A stretch of 64,000 nucleotides of DNA from Sphaerospermopsis torques-reginae ITEP-024 (GCF_019598945.1 NZ_CP080598.1:868001-932000); one strand, 5' to 3'; positions 33,606 to 43,461 are shown, numbered from the stretch's first letter. The notes: generated from the sequence alone by a model not told the origin. Translations and numbers: made by a program.

Positions 33606-36056
33606 TTAACCAACTTTAGTTAACAGTAACTCGCGGGTTTCTGCTTTCCTCACCTTCACCTGGCCATCATCATCAACATCCACAATAGCTGTATCACCTT
33701 CGATGATCTGACTAGATAAAATAGCCTCAGCTAAGGAGTCTTCCAAAAGTCTCATAATAGCCCTGCGTAAAGGTCTAGCACCATAACTAGGATCATAACC
33801 TTCTCTCACCACCAGTTCCTTAAAGGCTGCTGTGACTTCTAATTTGATGCCTTTTTCAGTTAAGCGGTTAGCAACCTCACCCAGCATAATGTCAGCAATT
33901 TGCTTGACTTCTTCCTTGTTCAACTGACTGAAGACGATAATTTCATCAAGACGGTTTAAGAACTCAGGACGGAAATAATTCTTTAGTTCTTCGTTTACCA
34001 AGTTGCGGATACGTTGATAACTTGCATTAGCTTGGTTATCAAATTCAAACCCTAAACTCATACCACCTTTTTCAATTACCTTAGAACCAATGTTAGATGT
34101 CAAGATAATTAAGGTGTTCTTGAAGTCTACTTTCCGACCTTTGGCATCCGTAAGATGACCGTCATCTAAAAGTTGCAGCAGCATATTAAATACATCGGGG
34201 TGCGCTTTTTCGATTTCGTCGAAAAGTAGCACTGTGTAGGGTTTGCGCCGCACTGCTTCCGTTAATTGTCCGCCTTCGTCGTAGCCTACATAACCTGGAG
34301 GTGAACCGATGAGCTTGGAAACATTATGGCTTTCCATGTATTCGGACATATCTAAGCGAATCATAGAATCTTCAGAACCGAAGAAGTAAGCCGCTAATGC
34401 TTTGGCTAGTTCGGTTTTTCCTACCCCTGTAGGACCAGAGAAGATAAAGCTGGCGATGGGGCGATTAGGATTTTTTAAACCCACACGGGCGCGCCGAATA
34501 GCGCGAGAAACGGCTGTAACTGCTTGTTCTTGACCGATCAGGCGTGTGTGTAGGGTGTCTTCTAAATGTAGTAATAACTCTGATTCAGATTCAGTTAGTT
34601 TATTTACTGGTACACCTGTCCAAGAAGCGACGATCTCGGCAATGTCTTCTTCGTCAACGCTGGGAATGTTGAGAGTTTGCAGGTTTTCTTCTAGATCGAG
34701 TTTGGTTTGCAGTTCTATTTCTTCTTGACGCAGTTTACTTGCTTTACCAAAGTCTTGAACTCTGACTGCTTCTGCTTTTTCTTTGCTGACGTTTTTCAGT
34801 TGCAGTTTCATTTCTTTGTTGTTGATGATGCGGGAGTGACGTAAACGCACACGAGAACCAGCTTCATCTATTAAGTCTATGGCTTTATCTGGTAAGAAGC
34901 GATCGCTAATATAACGATCTGATAACTGTGCTGCTGCTATTATTGCATCATCGGCAATGGTAACTTTATGGTGTTGTTCATAAGCACCGCGCAAACCGTA
35001 GAGAATATCAATGGTTTCTTCTACAGATGGTTCTCCCACCAAAACCGGTTGGAAACGCCGTTCTAAAGCTGCATCCCGTTCAATGTATTTACGGTATTCA
35101 TCCAAGGTAGTTGCACCAATACATTGCAGTTCACCCCTAGCTAATGCTGGTTTGAGGATGTTAGCTGCATCTAAACCGCCTTCTGTACCACCAGCACCGA
35201 CAAGGGTATGAATTTCATCAATTACCAGGATGATATTACCGACGGAGCGAATTTCCTCCATGATTTTTTTCAGACGTTCTTCAAAGTCGCCCCGGAAGCG
35301 AGTTCCTGCAACCAGTAAACCCATATCCAGACTAATTACTTCTTTGTCCAGTAATACTTCAGGAACGTCTTGGTTAATGATCCGTTGAGCTAAACCTTCG
35401 GCGATCGCAGTTTTCCCAACACCAGGTTCACCGATCAACACCGGGTTATTTTTGGTACGACGACCGAGAATTTGTACAGTGCGCTCAATTTCATTTTGCC
35501 GACCCACTACCGGATCTAATCTACCTTCTTGAGCTAATTTGGTGAGATTACGCCCAAATTCTTCTATACTCAGATTTTGATTACGTCTGGTATTGCGTCC
35601 GCCACCAGCAAAAACCGTGTTATCTTCACCTAACACACTCATCACGGCATTGCGGATAGTTTGCAGGTCAACACCGAGATTTTGCAATACTTTGGCGGCT
35701 ACTCCTTCCCCCGCCTCAGTTAAACCTAACAATAAATGTTCAGTGTTTATGTAATTGTGTCCAAGACTATGAGCTTCTCTAAAGGACTGCTCAAATAGAC
35801 TCTTGACTTTTGGTGTAAAAGGAATTTCCGGTGGGACAAAACCAGAACCCCGACCAATAATTTTTTCTACTTCCCGACGCGCATCTTTCAGGTTCATGCC
35901 TAACTCAGCCAGCACTTTAGCAGCAACCCCTGTTCCTTCTCCCATTAAACCCAGGAGAATTTGTTCTGTACCGACAAAGTTATGTCCCAGGCGGCGTGCT
36001 TCCTCCTGAGCTAACATAATTACCCTGATGGCTTCGGACGTGAAGTGTTCAAACAT
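33606..36056 (-). CDS. clpC: ATP-dependent Clp protease ATP-binding subunit ClpC
   Basis: ClpC is the Hsp100 unfoldase that feeds ClpP. The 816-residue length and order are typical. Two Clp N repeats ([20 protein letters not shown], then [16 protein letters not shown]) come first, then AAA1 (GEPGVGKT), a UVR/middle coiled region ([14 protein letters not shown]), AAA2 ([15 protein letters not shown]) and the ClpP-binding region. [15 protein letters not shown] pore-type loop and the substrate loop [10 protein letters not shown] are visible. Cyanobacterial ClpC is essential and also linked to NblA-mediated phycobilisome degradation. It is monocistronic and divergent from the DUF3288 gene. Confidence 0.97.
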   Translation of the reverse strand: MFEHFTSEAIRVIMLAQEEARRLGHNFVGTEQILLGLMGEGTGVAAKVLAELGMNLKDARREVEKIIGRGSGFVPPEIPFTPKVKSLFEQSFREAHSLGHNYINTEHLLLGLTEAGEGVAAKVLQNLGVDLQTIRNAVMSVLGEDNTVFAGGGRNTRRNQNLSIEEFGRNLTKLAQEGRLDPVVGRQNEIERTVQILGRRTKNNPVLIGEPGVGKTAIAEGLAQRIINQDVPEVLLDKEVISLDMGLLVAGTRFRGDFEERLKKIMEEIRSVGNIILVIDEIHTLVGAGGTEGGLDAANILKPALARGELQCIGATTLDEYRKYIERDAALERRFQPVLVGEPSVEETIDILYGLRGAYEQHHKVTIADDAIIAAAQLSDRYISDRFLPDKAIDLIDEAGSRVRLRHSRIINNKEMKLQLKNVSKEKAEAVRVQDFGKASKLRQEEIELQTKLDLEENLQTLNIPSVDEEDIAEIVASWTGVPVNKLTESESELLLHLEDTLHTRLIGQEQAVTAVSRAIRRARVGLKNPNRPIASFIFSGPTGVGKTELAKALAAYFFGSEDSMIRLDMSEYMESHNVSKLIGSPPGYVGYDEGGQLTEAVRRKPYTVLLFDEIEKAHPDVFNMLLQLLDDGHLTDAKGRKVDFKNTLIILTSNIGSKVIEKGGMSLGFEFDNQANASYQRIRNLVNEELKNYFRPEFLNRLDEIIVFSQLNKEEVKQIADIMLGEVANRLTEKGIKLEVTAAFKELVVREGYDPSYGARPLRRAIMRLLEDSLAEAILSSQIIEGDTAIVDVDDDGQVKVRKAETRELLLTKVG

Positions 36057-36301
36057 AGCGGGTTCTTGCTCCCTTGCTGCTTGGACTTTGGGTGATTTAA
36101 AGGTTCACCCTGATCTAAAGTTTCTTGTATTTTCTTAAAGATAATGTATCTTTATTTAAACTTGGATGACAGTGGTGAGAGCCGTAATTAGCTCAGGTGT
36201 AGTAGCCGTCATTTGCCAGTTATGGCTAAAAATTTGGCTATTCTGGCAACTGTTGAGCCTGTCAACTTGGGTAAAGTGAAATCCTATCATCGGTAAAATT
36301 T

Positions 36302-36598
36302 ATGACAGAATCTTCCGCAAGTAAAGACCAACAGCATCCACTCTACAACCGCGATCGCCCCCTTATTGATATTTTACTCTCTCAAGAGCCAACAGATTAC
36401 AATTTAGCTGAATTAGCTCGGATGAGAATACGCTATCAAGGCTTTCCTGGCGCACGGGACATTCAACAAGGCTTAGATCAAGTTTTGCAACGTTGGGGTT
36501 TAACGGAAGCGGAACTTTTTGCCAAAACCCGCGAAATACATCAGGTTGGAGGCATTTATAAAAGTCGGGGTAAGAAGGAAGAGGAAGATTGGAATTAA
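36302..36598 (+). CDS. DUF3288 family protein
   Basis: The 98-residue protein carries the cyanobacterial DUF3288 pattern: KDQQHPLYNRDRPLIDILL, then DYNLAELARMRIRYQGFPGA, RDIQQGLDQVLQRW and a short basic/acidic tail with IYKSRGKKEE. It is probably a cytoplasmic helical protein. The function is unknown; the family is nearly confined to cyanobacteria. It is divergent from clpC with about 245 bases between, where an ATG-proximal ATCGGTAAAATTT precedes the start but no clear ribosome site is seen. Confidence 0.88.
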   Translation: MTESSASKDQQHPLYNRDRPLIDILLSQEPTDYNLAELARMRIRYQGFPGARDIQQGLDQVLQRWGLTEAELFAKTREIHQVGGIYKSRGKKEEEDWN

Positions 36599-36663
36599 GT
36601 TGGTAATTGGTAATTGGGTTTTTACTCTCCCCTGCTCCCTGCTCCCCTGCTCCCCTGCCTCTT

Positions 36664-36691
36664 CACCTGTCACCTGTCACCTGTCACCTGT
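36664..36691. repeat. Heptamer array CACCTGT x4 across the MlaD-like gene end
   Basis: Four perfect CACCTGT units supply the last codons and TGA stop of the minus-strand MlaD-like gene. Confidence 0.9.
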
Positions 36692-38293
36692 CCCCTTATG
36701 CTCCCGTAACTTTTGTAATAACTGTTCTTGGGATAAGTTTGGAGTAGGTGTAATGGGGTTTTGGGGGATGTTTTCAGAACTTTCCACAGCAGCAGGTAAG
36801 GTGGGAGTTAAGGCTTTTTCTTGAGAAGATGGTTCAGAAGTAACTACAGGTGGTAATAACTCTGTTTGAGTGTTTAATTTGATTATTTCTGTGGTTGGTG
36901 AGGGTTTAAAAATTACTACTTTGTTGTTTTTTTCAACAGTTTTTATTTCTGGGGTGGCAGTGATATTTTTAGTGTTATTTTTAATTTCTTTAGGTGTCTG
37001 TAAAGCAGCTTTGAGAGTAGGTTGAGGTGTGATATTTTCAGATTGCTTCATAGAGGTTTTGAGAGCATCTAAGGTAAAAGCTACCTTGGTTTGTTGCTGC
37101 ATATTTTCTGTAGAAGATACTAATTTACTTAGACCATTGACCAACTGTAAAAGATTTTGCCGAAATTTCGGATCTCCTGTCAGTTCATCTAAATCAGATG
37201 TAATTTTTTGGGTATTTTCAAAAGTCACCCTAGCAGCGTCTAAAGTTTGTTGCAAAAGCACAATATTTTGCGGATCATTTAAAGTTTTAGAAGCATCTTT
37301 TAAATTAGCAGAAGCTTCCGCAGCGTTAGCAGAGAGAATTTCTAAATTTTTCAATAATTCTCCTTCTGTTAAACGATTAACCGCAGGTGATAAACTACCA
37401 ACTGTTTGACGTAGTTGGTTACTGGTTTGGGTAATATTATTTAAAGTCCCAACTAAAGCAGCACGATTTGTAGTTAATAACTCATCTAAGTTATTTAATA
37501 ATCTACTTGCTTGTTTGGCAGTTGTACTAAAATCATTCGCTGTTGCACCTAATTGATTTGCGGTTTTTGTTGTTGTGGTTGTCAGTTCATTTGTTGCTCT
37601 TTGTATGGTGACAGCAGTATTAGAAAATGTGCCTAATTGTCCTTGAAAACTTCTGCTGACACTTTGCATTTCTCGACTGAGTTTAGCAATACTATCAGCC
37701 GCATTCGCAGAAGTTACTAAAAGACGATTAACGTTGTCGTAAAATTCCTTATTATTATATTGAGCCGCAAAATCAGATGATTCTCTAATCAGTTCATCAA
37801 CGCTAATTCCAATCTCACCTTTTAATTTAGCAGATTGGTTACAAATAATCAAATTAGGATTACAATCTTTATCTAATGGTCTGGCAATATCTTGAGGAAC
37901 TTGTGCATTAGGTGGTGGAGTAATATCAATGATACTTTCATTAATTAATCCACTTTGATTTGCTTCAATTTTAGAATCAGCAGGAATTTTTAATTGAGGA
38001 TCGTTGATTTCAATTTCTACATCAACAGCATTTGCCCCGGTTTTGATACTAGAAATACTACCCACTTTCACACCACGATAACGAACTGGTGAGCCTTTTT
38101 GCATTCCTCCAGCGTTAGCAAATTCAACCACAGCTTTATAAGAACTGCTTCCGGGCGTGATTCTATTTAACCATAGCAATATTACCCCAAATGCTCCTAA
38201 ACCTAGTAAGATTAATAAACCTACCGATCCTTCTCTAAAAGTTCGTGTAGAAGTGAAGCCACTAATTAGACCTCGCATTTTTTCGCGCTCCAT
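36677..38293 (-). CDS. MlaD/MCE-family lipid transport protein
   Basis: The 538-residue protein has one N-terminal membrane helix (about 20-42; GLLILLGLGAFGVILLW) and an MCE domain (about 45-130; YRGVKVGSISSIKT, with SGLINESIIDITPP). A long periplasmic helical region with many Asn/Thr/Gln (about 165-400) follows, then a Pro/Thr-rich tail. MCE proteins form rings or tubes that carry phospholipids between membranes. Together with the ATPase directly upstream (38461-39264) it forms a Mla-type importer/exporter; the permease MlaE is not in the window. The extreme C-terminus (GTGDR) derives from a heptamer array. Confidence 0.9.
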   Translation of the reverse strand: MEREKMRGLISGFTSTRTFREGSVGLLILLGLGAFGVILLWLNRITPGSSSYKAVVEFANAGGMQKGSPVRYRGVKVGSISSIKTGANAVDVEIEINDPQLKIPADSKIEANQSGLINESIIDITPPPNAQVPQDIARPLDKDCNPNLIICNQSAKLKGEIGISVDELIRESSDFAAQYNNKEFYDNVNRLLVTSANAADSIAKLSREMQSVSRSFQGQLGTFSNTAVTIQRATNELTTTTTKTANQLGATANDFSTTAKQASRLLNNLDELLTTNRAALVGTLNNITQTSNQLRQTVGSLSPAVNRLTEGELLKNLEILSANAAEASANLKDASKTLNDPQNIVLLQQTLDAARVTFENTQKITSDLDELTGDPKFRQNLLQLVNGLSKLVSSTENMQQQTKVAFTLDALKTSMKQSENITPQPTLKAALQTPKEIKNNTKNITATPEIKTVEKNNKVVIFKPSPTTEIIKLNTQTELLPPVVTSEPSSQEKALTPTLPAAVESSENIPQNPITPTPNLSQEQLLQKLREHKGTGDR

Positions 38294-38460
38294 AAAAATA
38301 GTCCTGATTGGTAATTGGTAATTGGTAATTTGTAATTTGTAATTTGTAATTTGTAAATACTGGGAATAGAAAATAGGAAATAATTATTTTTATTCTGAAT
38401 CCTGACTCCTTGAACTCCTGACTCCCTGAACTCCTGACTCCTGACTCCTGAAATATATTA

Positions 38461-39264
38461 TCAACCAGCAACTTGAATTGGACCATGTATACTACCACTC
38501 ATAAATTGTCTGATTAAAGAATTTTCAGTATGATCTATTTCACTTACTTTACCTTGCCATTGCACTTTTCCTTGATAAAGAAATATCAACTTGTCAGATG
38601 TCCGGCGAATGGTACTATCTTGGTGGGTAACGATGCAGTAGGTACTACAGACTCCTTGTGTATGTTGTAAATTGCGAATTAAATCCTCAATTACTGTTGA
38701 AGCAATAGGATCAAGTCCGGCTGTAGGTTCATCGTATAATAAAACTTCTGGGTTGTCTTTGGGATTTTCGGGATTAGACATAATTGCACGCGCAAAACTT
38801 ACCCGTTTTCGCATCCCTCCCGATAGTTCTGAGGGATAAAGATGACCAATACCTGGTAAACCTACCATTTCTAATTTTTCGTTAACCAGTTTGCGAATTT
38901 GCGATCGCTCCAATTTTGTATTCTGATACAATGAAAAACCGACGTTTTCATCTACATTCAAGGAGTCAAATAAAGCTGCTTGCTGAAATACCATCCCAAT
39001 ACCTACCGGATCAGCACCATCTTCTATTAAACCATCTCGCTTTACCCCTTGGATATAAATTTCTCCCTCATCCGGCTGTAATAACCCAGCTATAATTCTT
39101 AAAATCGTTGATTTACCAGTTCCCGAAGGTCCAATAATTCCTATTGCTTCTCCTTTGTAAATTTGCAAATCAACATCATCTAAAACCTTATTTTTACCAA
39201 AGGATTTAGAAATACCTCTTAGTTCAATTAATGGTTCTTTTTTGGGTGATTGGTGATTGGTCAT
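38461..39264 (-). CDS. ABC transporter ATP-binding protein, MlaF-like
   Basis: The 267-residue ATPase has Walker A GPSGTGKST, Q-loop VFQQAALFDSL, signature LSGGMRKRVSFARAI and Walker B VLLYDEPTAGLDPIAS, all intact. The FQQAALFDSLNVDENV block is typical of MlaF/Ttg2A lipid-transport ATPases. It precedes the MlaD-like gene on the same strand, with a 167-base repeat-rich gap. The first residues (MTNHQSP) are encoded by the adjacent TTGGTGA heptamer array, so the start codon itself is repeat-derived; the conserved protein begins at about residue 9 (EPLIELRGISKSFG). Confidence 0.93.
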   Translation of the reverse strand: MTNHQSPKKEPLIELRGISKSFGKNKVLDDVDLQIYKGEAIGIIGPSGTGKSTILRIIAGLLQPDEGEIYIQGVKRDGLIEDGADPVGIGMVFQQAALFDSLNVDENVGFSLYQNTKLERSQIRKLVNEKLEMVGLPGIGHLYPSELSGGMRKRVSFARAIMSNPENPKDNPEVLLYDEPTAGLDPIASTVIEDLIRNLQHTQGVCSTYCIVTHQDSTIRRTSDKLIFLYQGKVQWQGKVSEIDHTENSLIRQFMSGSIHGPIQVAG

Positions 39265-39355
39265 TGGTGATTGGTGATTGGTAATTGGTCATTGGTAATT
39301 GGTAATTGGTGATATTATATAAATAGTCTAATGACTAATGACTAATGACTAATGA
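39244..39355. repeat. Heptamer arrays between two divergent genes
   Basis: TTGGTGA/TTGGTCA/TTGGTAA units (39244-39313) and CTAATGA units (39328-39355) fill the divergent intergenic region and overlap both start codons. Confidence 0.9.
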
Positions 39356-40890
39356 CAGATATTATCGTAATTGGTAGTGGTATCGGTGGTTTATCTGCGG
39401 CCGCGTTACTGGCACGTTATGGAAAAAGGGTTTTAGTTTGTGAAAGTCATACTATTCCCGGTGGTGCAGCGCACACTTTTAAAAGACGTGGTTTTGAGTT
39501 TGATTCTGGTCCCTCCTTTTATTGTGGTTTAAGTGGTGATCAAAGTTTAAATCCTCTCAAACAAATTCTCGATGCGATCGGCGAATCTCTCCCAGTTATA
39601 CCTTACGATCCTTTAGGACATTATCATTTTCCTGAAGGCACTTTTGCAGTTTATAGTAATGCTGAACGTTACCGTCAGGAATTAGAAAAAATCACCCCTG
39701 CTGGTGCTAAGGAATTTCAACAGTTTGAACAGCGTCTTTTGGGACTTTACGACGCAATGAAAGATATTCCCACCATAGCATTGCGGGCTGATTGGCAGGT
39801 CATACCTCTATTGTTACAACGTTATTTACCTTCTTTGGGTAAAATGTTGTTAAATTTGCCCATTGTGCAAAGTTCTGTTGGTAGTGTGATGGATGCTACC
39901 ATCAAAGACCCTTGGGTAAGGCGACTAATTGACCTGGAATGCTTTTTATTATCAGGTTTAAAGGCTGAAGGAACAATTGCCCCTGAAGTAGCTTTTATGC
40001 TCAGTGAACGATCCCGCGCTGGGGTTGAGTATCCCGTGGGAGGTAGTAAAGCTATTGTTAATGCTTTGGTACGGGGTTTACAGCGTTTTGGTAGGGAGTT
40101 GCGTTTGGGTTGTCATGTTGAGCAAATTTTGGTGGAAGGGGGAAAAGCTGTAGGTGTAAAATTGAGATCCCCCCAATCCCCCTTAAAAAGGGGGGCTATG
40201 AGTTATGAAGAGAGGGGTGAGATTTTAAGAGCGCCTATAGTTATTTCTAATGCGACTCTTTGGGATACTTATAATAATTTGCTACGTCCTGAAGATTTAC
40301 CTGCAAGTTATCGCCAAGCTGCTTTAGATACACCAGCAGTTGATAGTTTTATGCACTTACACTTAGGAATTAAAGCTGATGGTTTGGAAAATTTAACCGG
40401 TCATCATGTGGTCATGCATGATAGCAGTCAGGATATTACTGTTCCTGGAAATACTTGCATGATTTCTATTCCTAGTGTGTGGGATAAGTCTTTAGCACCT
40501 GAAGGAAATCATGTAATTCATGCTTACACTTTAGAACCTTTTGCGGGATGGGAACGGGATGATAATTATGAAAATCGGAAGCGGGAAAAGGCGCAAAGTT
40601 TATACCGAGCTTTGGAGCGTGTTATCCCTGATGTTCGGGAGCGTGTGGTTTTGGAGTTGGTTGGTACTCCTTTAACTCATGCGGGTTATTTGCGGCGTTA
40701 TCGGGGTACTTATGGTCCTGGTATAGCTGCTGGTAAGGGGATGTTTCCAAGTATGTTTACTCCTGTTAAGGGTTTGTACCGGGTTGGTGATAGTACGTTA
40801 CCGGGTATTGGTGTTCCTGCTGTTGCTGCTTCGGGTATTTTGTGTGCGAATACTTTGGTTGATGTGGGGCTGGTTTTGGAGGTTTTGTAG
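39352..40890 (+). CDS. FAD-dependent oxidoreductase, carotenoid isomerase/desaturase-like
   Basis: The 512-residue flavoprotein has the dinucleotide-binding motif GSGIGGLSAAALLARYGKRV, then the CrtI/CRTISO-type ESHTIPGGAAHTF segment, and a C-terminal FAD block VGDSTLPGIGVPAVAASG. It resembles the phytoene desaturase / retinol saturase group; the exact substrate is not decided by these motifs. The ATG is part of an ATGACTA heptamer array. At about residues 271-295 an unusual PQSPLKRGAMSYEERGE segment is encoded by a dispersed CCCCC...GGGGGG repeat inserted in frame. A small HicB-like gene follows. Confidence 0.88.
   Translation: MTDIIVIGSGIGGLSAAALLARYGKRVLVCESHTIPGGAAHTFKRRGFEFDSGPSFYCGLSGDQSLNPLKQILDAIGESLPVIPYDPLGHYHFPEGTFAVYSNAERYRQELEKITPAGAKEFQQFEQRLLGLYDAMKDIPTIALRADWQVIPLLLQRYLPSLGKMLLNLPIVQSSVGSVMDATIKDPWVRRLIDLECFLLSGLKAEGTIAPEVAFMLSERSRAGVEYPVGGSKAIVNALVRGLQRFGRELRLGCHVEQILVEGGKAVGVKLRSPQSPLKRGAMSYEERGEILRAPIVISNATLWDTYNNLLRPEDLPASYRQAALDTPAVDSFMHLHLGIKADGLENLTGHHVVMHDSSQDITVPGNTCMISIPSVWDKSLAPEGNHVIHAYTLEPFAGWERDDNYENRKREKAQSLYRALERVIPDVRERVVLELVGTPLTHAGYLRRYRGTYGPGIAAGKGMFPSMFTPVKGLYRVGDSTLPGIGVPAVAASGILCANTLVDVGLVLEVL
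40165..40235 (+). repeat. Dispersed palindromic repeat inserted in frame in a coding region
   Basis: GATCCCCCCAATCCCCC followed by TTAAAAAGGGGGG is a common cyanobacterial intergenic palindrome. Here it is read through as part of the FAD oxidoreductase, adding about 20-24 residues. Confidence 0.75.
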
Positions 40891-40895
40891 GTTTT

Positions 40896-41010
40896 ATTTC
40901 ACGCAGAGACGCAGAAAACGCAGAGAAAAGAGATTTAAGAGAGATTTTGGGTGGGTGATGATGGGTTATTTTTCTCACGCAAAGACGCAAAGGCGCAAAA
41001 AGAGAGAAAT
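40896..41010. repeat. CGCAGAGACGCAGA-type dispersed repeats
   Basis: Two related units, ACGCAGAGACGCAGAAAACG and ACGCAAAGACGCAAAGGCGC, lie between the oxidoreductase and the HicB-like gene. Another unit lies at about 41341-41362. Confidence 0.75.
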
Positions 41011-41051
41011 GCAAAATTAACAAGTTTGTTTCAAGGAAATAAAGCAAAGGA

Positions 41052-41276
41052 ATGAAATATACGATTATTATTCAATGGTCACAAGAAGATGAATGTTATG
41101 TAGTTTCACTGCCTGATTTTACTAATATAATGCAGCCTTGTACTCATGGGGAAACTTACGAGGAGGCTTTAAAAAATGCTCAGGAGGTGTTAGAAATGTT
41201 GGTTGAATCTTGTTTGGCTGATGGTGAACCGCTTCCTGAACCGCAGGTTTTAGGTAAGTCTTTAAAGGTGGCATAA
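41052..41276 (+). CDS. HicB-like antitoxin-family protein, orphan
   Basis: The 74-residue protein has the HicB partial RNase H-like fold pattern: YTIIIQWSQEDECYVVSLPDF, then HGETYEEALKNAQEVLEMLV. No HicA toxin (small dsRBD protein with a catalytic His) lies on either side, and no C-terminal ribbon-helix-helix domain follows. It is therefore an orphan or a HicB-fold regulator rather than a clear toxin-antitoxin pair. AAAGGA four bases before ATG is a good ribosome site. Confidence 0.85.
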   Translation: MKYTIIIQWSQEDECYVVSLPDFTNIMQPCTHGETYEEALKNAQEVLEMLVESCLADGEPLPEPQVLGKSLKVA

Positions 41277-41440
41277 TTCAATAATTTATATGTAGGTTGG
41301 GTTGAAGTGATGAAACCCAACATTGATTAATTTTTTGTTTCACGCAGAGGCGCAGAGGTGCAGAGAGTAAGAGTTTAATTTTTTGGTTCGATATACTTTT
41401 ATTGTAAAATATAAAAGGACTGAAGTCCTTACTACTAACA

Positions 41441-42439
41441 ATGCAGAATCTATTTACTAAACATCGTCTATTCTGGTCTATTATTTTTATGGTTGGTGCT
41501 TTGGGATTGACTTTTTTTATCTCTCTTTCTCAAGGTGCTGTTAATTTCAATCTTGTTGATTTTTACCAAGCATTAATTAGAGAAGGCGACCCGATTAAAC
41601 AAACTATTCTCTGGGATTTACGACTTCCGAGAATTATTGCAGCGATGGTTGTAGGGGCGGCTTTGGGTATGTCTGGCGCACTGTTACAGGGGATGTTGCG
41701 TAATAGTTTGGCTGACCCTTTTATCTTGGGAATTTCTGCGGGTGCTGGGTTAATTGTGATTATTATGATTGTTTTGCAGGTGTTCCCTATTGCTATTCCT
41801 TTTGCTGCTTGGTTGGGGGCAATTTTGACTTCTGCTCTTGTAATTTTTCTCGGTCGTTCTCCGGGAGGAATTTCTGTAGAAAGGTTGATTTTGGGCGGTG
41901 TTGCTGTTAGTGCTTTGTTTGGTTCTGTGCAAAGTACGTTATTATTAATGGCTGAAGATGGTCAGGTACAAATTGCTTTGAGTTGGTTGGTTGGTAGTTT
42001 AAATGGTCGCGGTTGGCAAGAAATTTCTACTGCTAGTCCTTATATTATTGTAGCTTTATTATGTGGTTGTTTGTTAGCGCGATCGCTCAATGTTTTGGCT
42101 TTGGGTGATGAGTTAACTGTGGGTTTGGGTGTTTCTTTATTACGTTCTCGTTTATTAATTGGTGGTGTGGCTACTTTATTAGCTGCTGGTGCTGTGAGTA
42201 TTGCTGGTTTAATTGGTTTTGTGGGTTTACTTGTTCCCCATGCTGTACGCTTAATGGTGGGAACTGATAACCGTTTTGTTTTACCTTTTTCAGCTTTAGC
42301 TGGTGCTTGGTTATTGATGTTTGCAGATTTATTAGCGCGACTCGGTGCGGTGGAACTTCCTGTTGGTTCGGTAACTGCTTTGTTGGGTTCTCCTCTGTTT
42401 ATTTGGTTGCTTTATCATCGTTCCGGTGGTTTAGGTTAG
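41441..42439 (+). CDS. FecCD-family ABC transporter permease (iron/B12 type)
   Basis: The 332-residue permease has about ten membrane helices. Conserved blocks are DLRLPRIIAAMVVGAALGMSG, ALLQGMLRNSLADPFILGIS, and the ATPase-coupling G-x-x-x-P segment GFVGLLVPHAVRLMVGTDNR. These place it with FecD/FhuB/BtuC-type importers of iron-siderophore, haem or cobalamin. The ATPase gene follows after 46 bases of heptamer repeat. No periplasmic binding protein or outer-membrane receptor is in the window, so the substrate is open. Confidence 0.93.
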   Translation: MQNLFTKHRLFWSIIFMVGALGLTFFISLSQGAVNFNLVDFYQALIREGDPIKQTILWDLRLPRIIAAMVVGAALGMSGALLQGMLRNSLADPFILGISAGAGLIVIIMIVLQVFPIAIPFAAWLGAILTSALVIFLGRSPGGISVERLILGGVAVSALFGSVQSTLLLMAEDGQVQIALSWLVGSLNGRGWQEISTASPYIIVALLCGCLLARSLNVLALGDELTVGLGVSLLRSRLLIGGVATLLAAGAVSIAGLIGFVGLLVPHAVRLMVGTDNRFVLPFSALAGAWLLMFADLLARLGAVELPVGSVTALLGSPLFIWLLYHRSGGLG

Positions 42440-42444
42440 AATTA

Positions 42445-42480
42445 CCAATTATCAATTATCAATTATCAATTATCAATTAA
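42445..42480. repeat. Heptamer array CAATTAT x5
   Basis: Tandem CAATTAT units fill the spacer between permease and ATPase genes, ending five bases before the ATG. Confidence 0.9.
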
Positions 42481-42485
42481 AAACT

Positions 42486-43262
42486 ATGCCTTTAGAATTA
42501 GAAAATCTCTCTGGTGGTTACACCGCTTTACCCATTGTTAAAGATGTGAATTTGTCTTTGCAAACTGGAGAATGGTTAAGTTTAGTTGGTGCTAATGGTT
42601 CGGGTAAGTCTACTTTGTTAAAGTTAGTTAGTCGTATTCTTTTACCTCAAGGTGGTGTGGTTTTACTTGATGGTAAAGCTATTCATTCTCAACCCCCTAA
42701 TTTAGTTGCTCAAAAGTTAGCTTTTTTACCACAACAACAACCTGTTCCTGCTGGTTTAACTGTGCGTCAATTAGTGAGTTTGGGTAGAACTCCTCATCAA
42801 CAATGGTGGCAATGGGAGTTAACAGGAAATGATCGGGAAATTGTGGAATCTGCTATTAGTAAAACACAACTTGAAAAATTTAGCGATCGCCTAGTAGAAA
42901 ATCTCTCTGGAGGTGAAAGACAACGGGCTTTTTTAGCTTTAGCTTTGGCACAAGAACCCAAGGTTTTATTATTAGATGAACCGACAACTTATTTAGATAT
43001 CAATTATCAACTTCAGTTATTAGAATTACTCAAAAATCTCAATCTCCAACAACAATTAACTATCGTCACTGTTTTACATGAATTAAATTTAGCTGCTCGT
43101 TATAGTTCGAGAATTGCTTTATTAAAACAAGGTCAAATTTGGGAAGTTGGTACACCGGAAAATGTGTTAAATCCAAATAATATTTCTGAAGTTTTTGGTG
43201 TTGAATCTTTAATTATTCAAACTCCTGTCGGTTTACAGGTTTGTGCAGTTTCATCTTTATAA
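42486..43262 (+). CDS. FecE/BtuD-like ABC transporter ATP-binding protein
   Basis: The 258-residue ATPase shows Walker A GANGSGKST, signature LSGGERQRAFLALALAQ, Walker B VLLLDEPTTYLDINYQLQ and the H-loop VLHELNLAARYS. The TYLDI(N/S)YQ sequence after Walker B is characteristic of iron-siderophore/cobalamin importers. It works with the preceding permease, as spacing and direction indicate. Following the gene is a MITE-like repeat. Confidence 0.93.
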   Translation: MPLELENLSGGYTALPIVKDVNLSLQTGEWLSLVGANGSGKSTLLKLVSRILLPQGGVVLLDGKAIHSQPPNLVAQKLAFLPQQQPVPAGLTVRQLVSLGRTPHQQWWQWELTGNDREIVESAISKTQLEKFSDRLVENLSGGERQRAFLALALAQEPKVLLLDEPTTYLDINYQLQLLELLKNLNLQQQLTIVTVLHELNLAARYSSRIALLKQGQIWEVGTPENVLNPNNISEVFGVESLIIQTPVGLQVCAVSSL

Positions 43263-43313
43263 ATTGACAATTGAAAATTGATAATTGACAATTATTGTAT
43301 TCAATTTTTAAGA

Positions 43314-43461
43314 GAGCATCCCAATTTGGAAAAAATAACCGCAGCAACACCAAAAACTCTCTTTTTCCTTCTTCCCTTCGGGAACTGCTTCGCAGAACGT
43401 GGTTCGTTCATTTCACGTCTTTACCTCGCACAAAAAATAAACTTACACATTTGGGATGCTC
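43314..43461. repeat. MITE-like element, copy 2 (GCATCCCAA inverted ends)
   Basis: GAGCATCCCAATTTGG at the left and ACATTTGGGATGCTC at the right are inverted. The subterminal GAAAAAATAACCGCAGCAAC matches the complement of one end of the element at 1611-1781, and the other ends also match, so both are one family in opposite orientations. The interior is different. Confidence 0.65.

Noticed and set aside
41052-41276. Complete HicAB toxin-antitoxin module
   Set aside because: No HicA-like gene is on either side; only a HicB-like protein is present.
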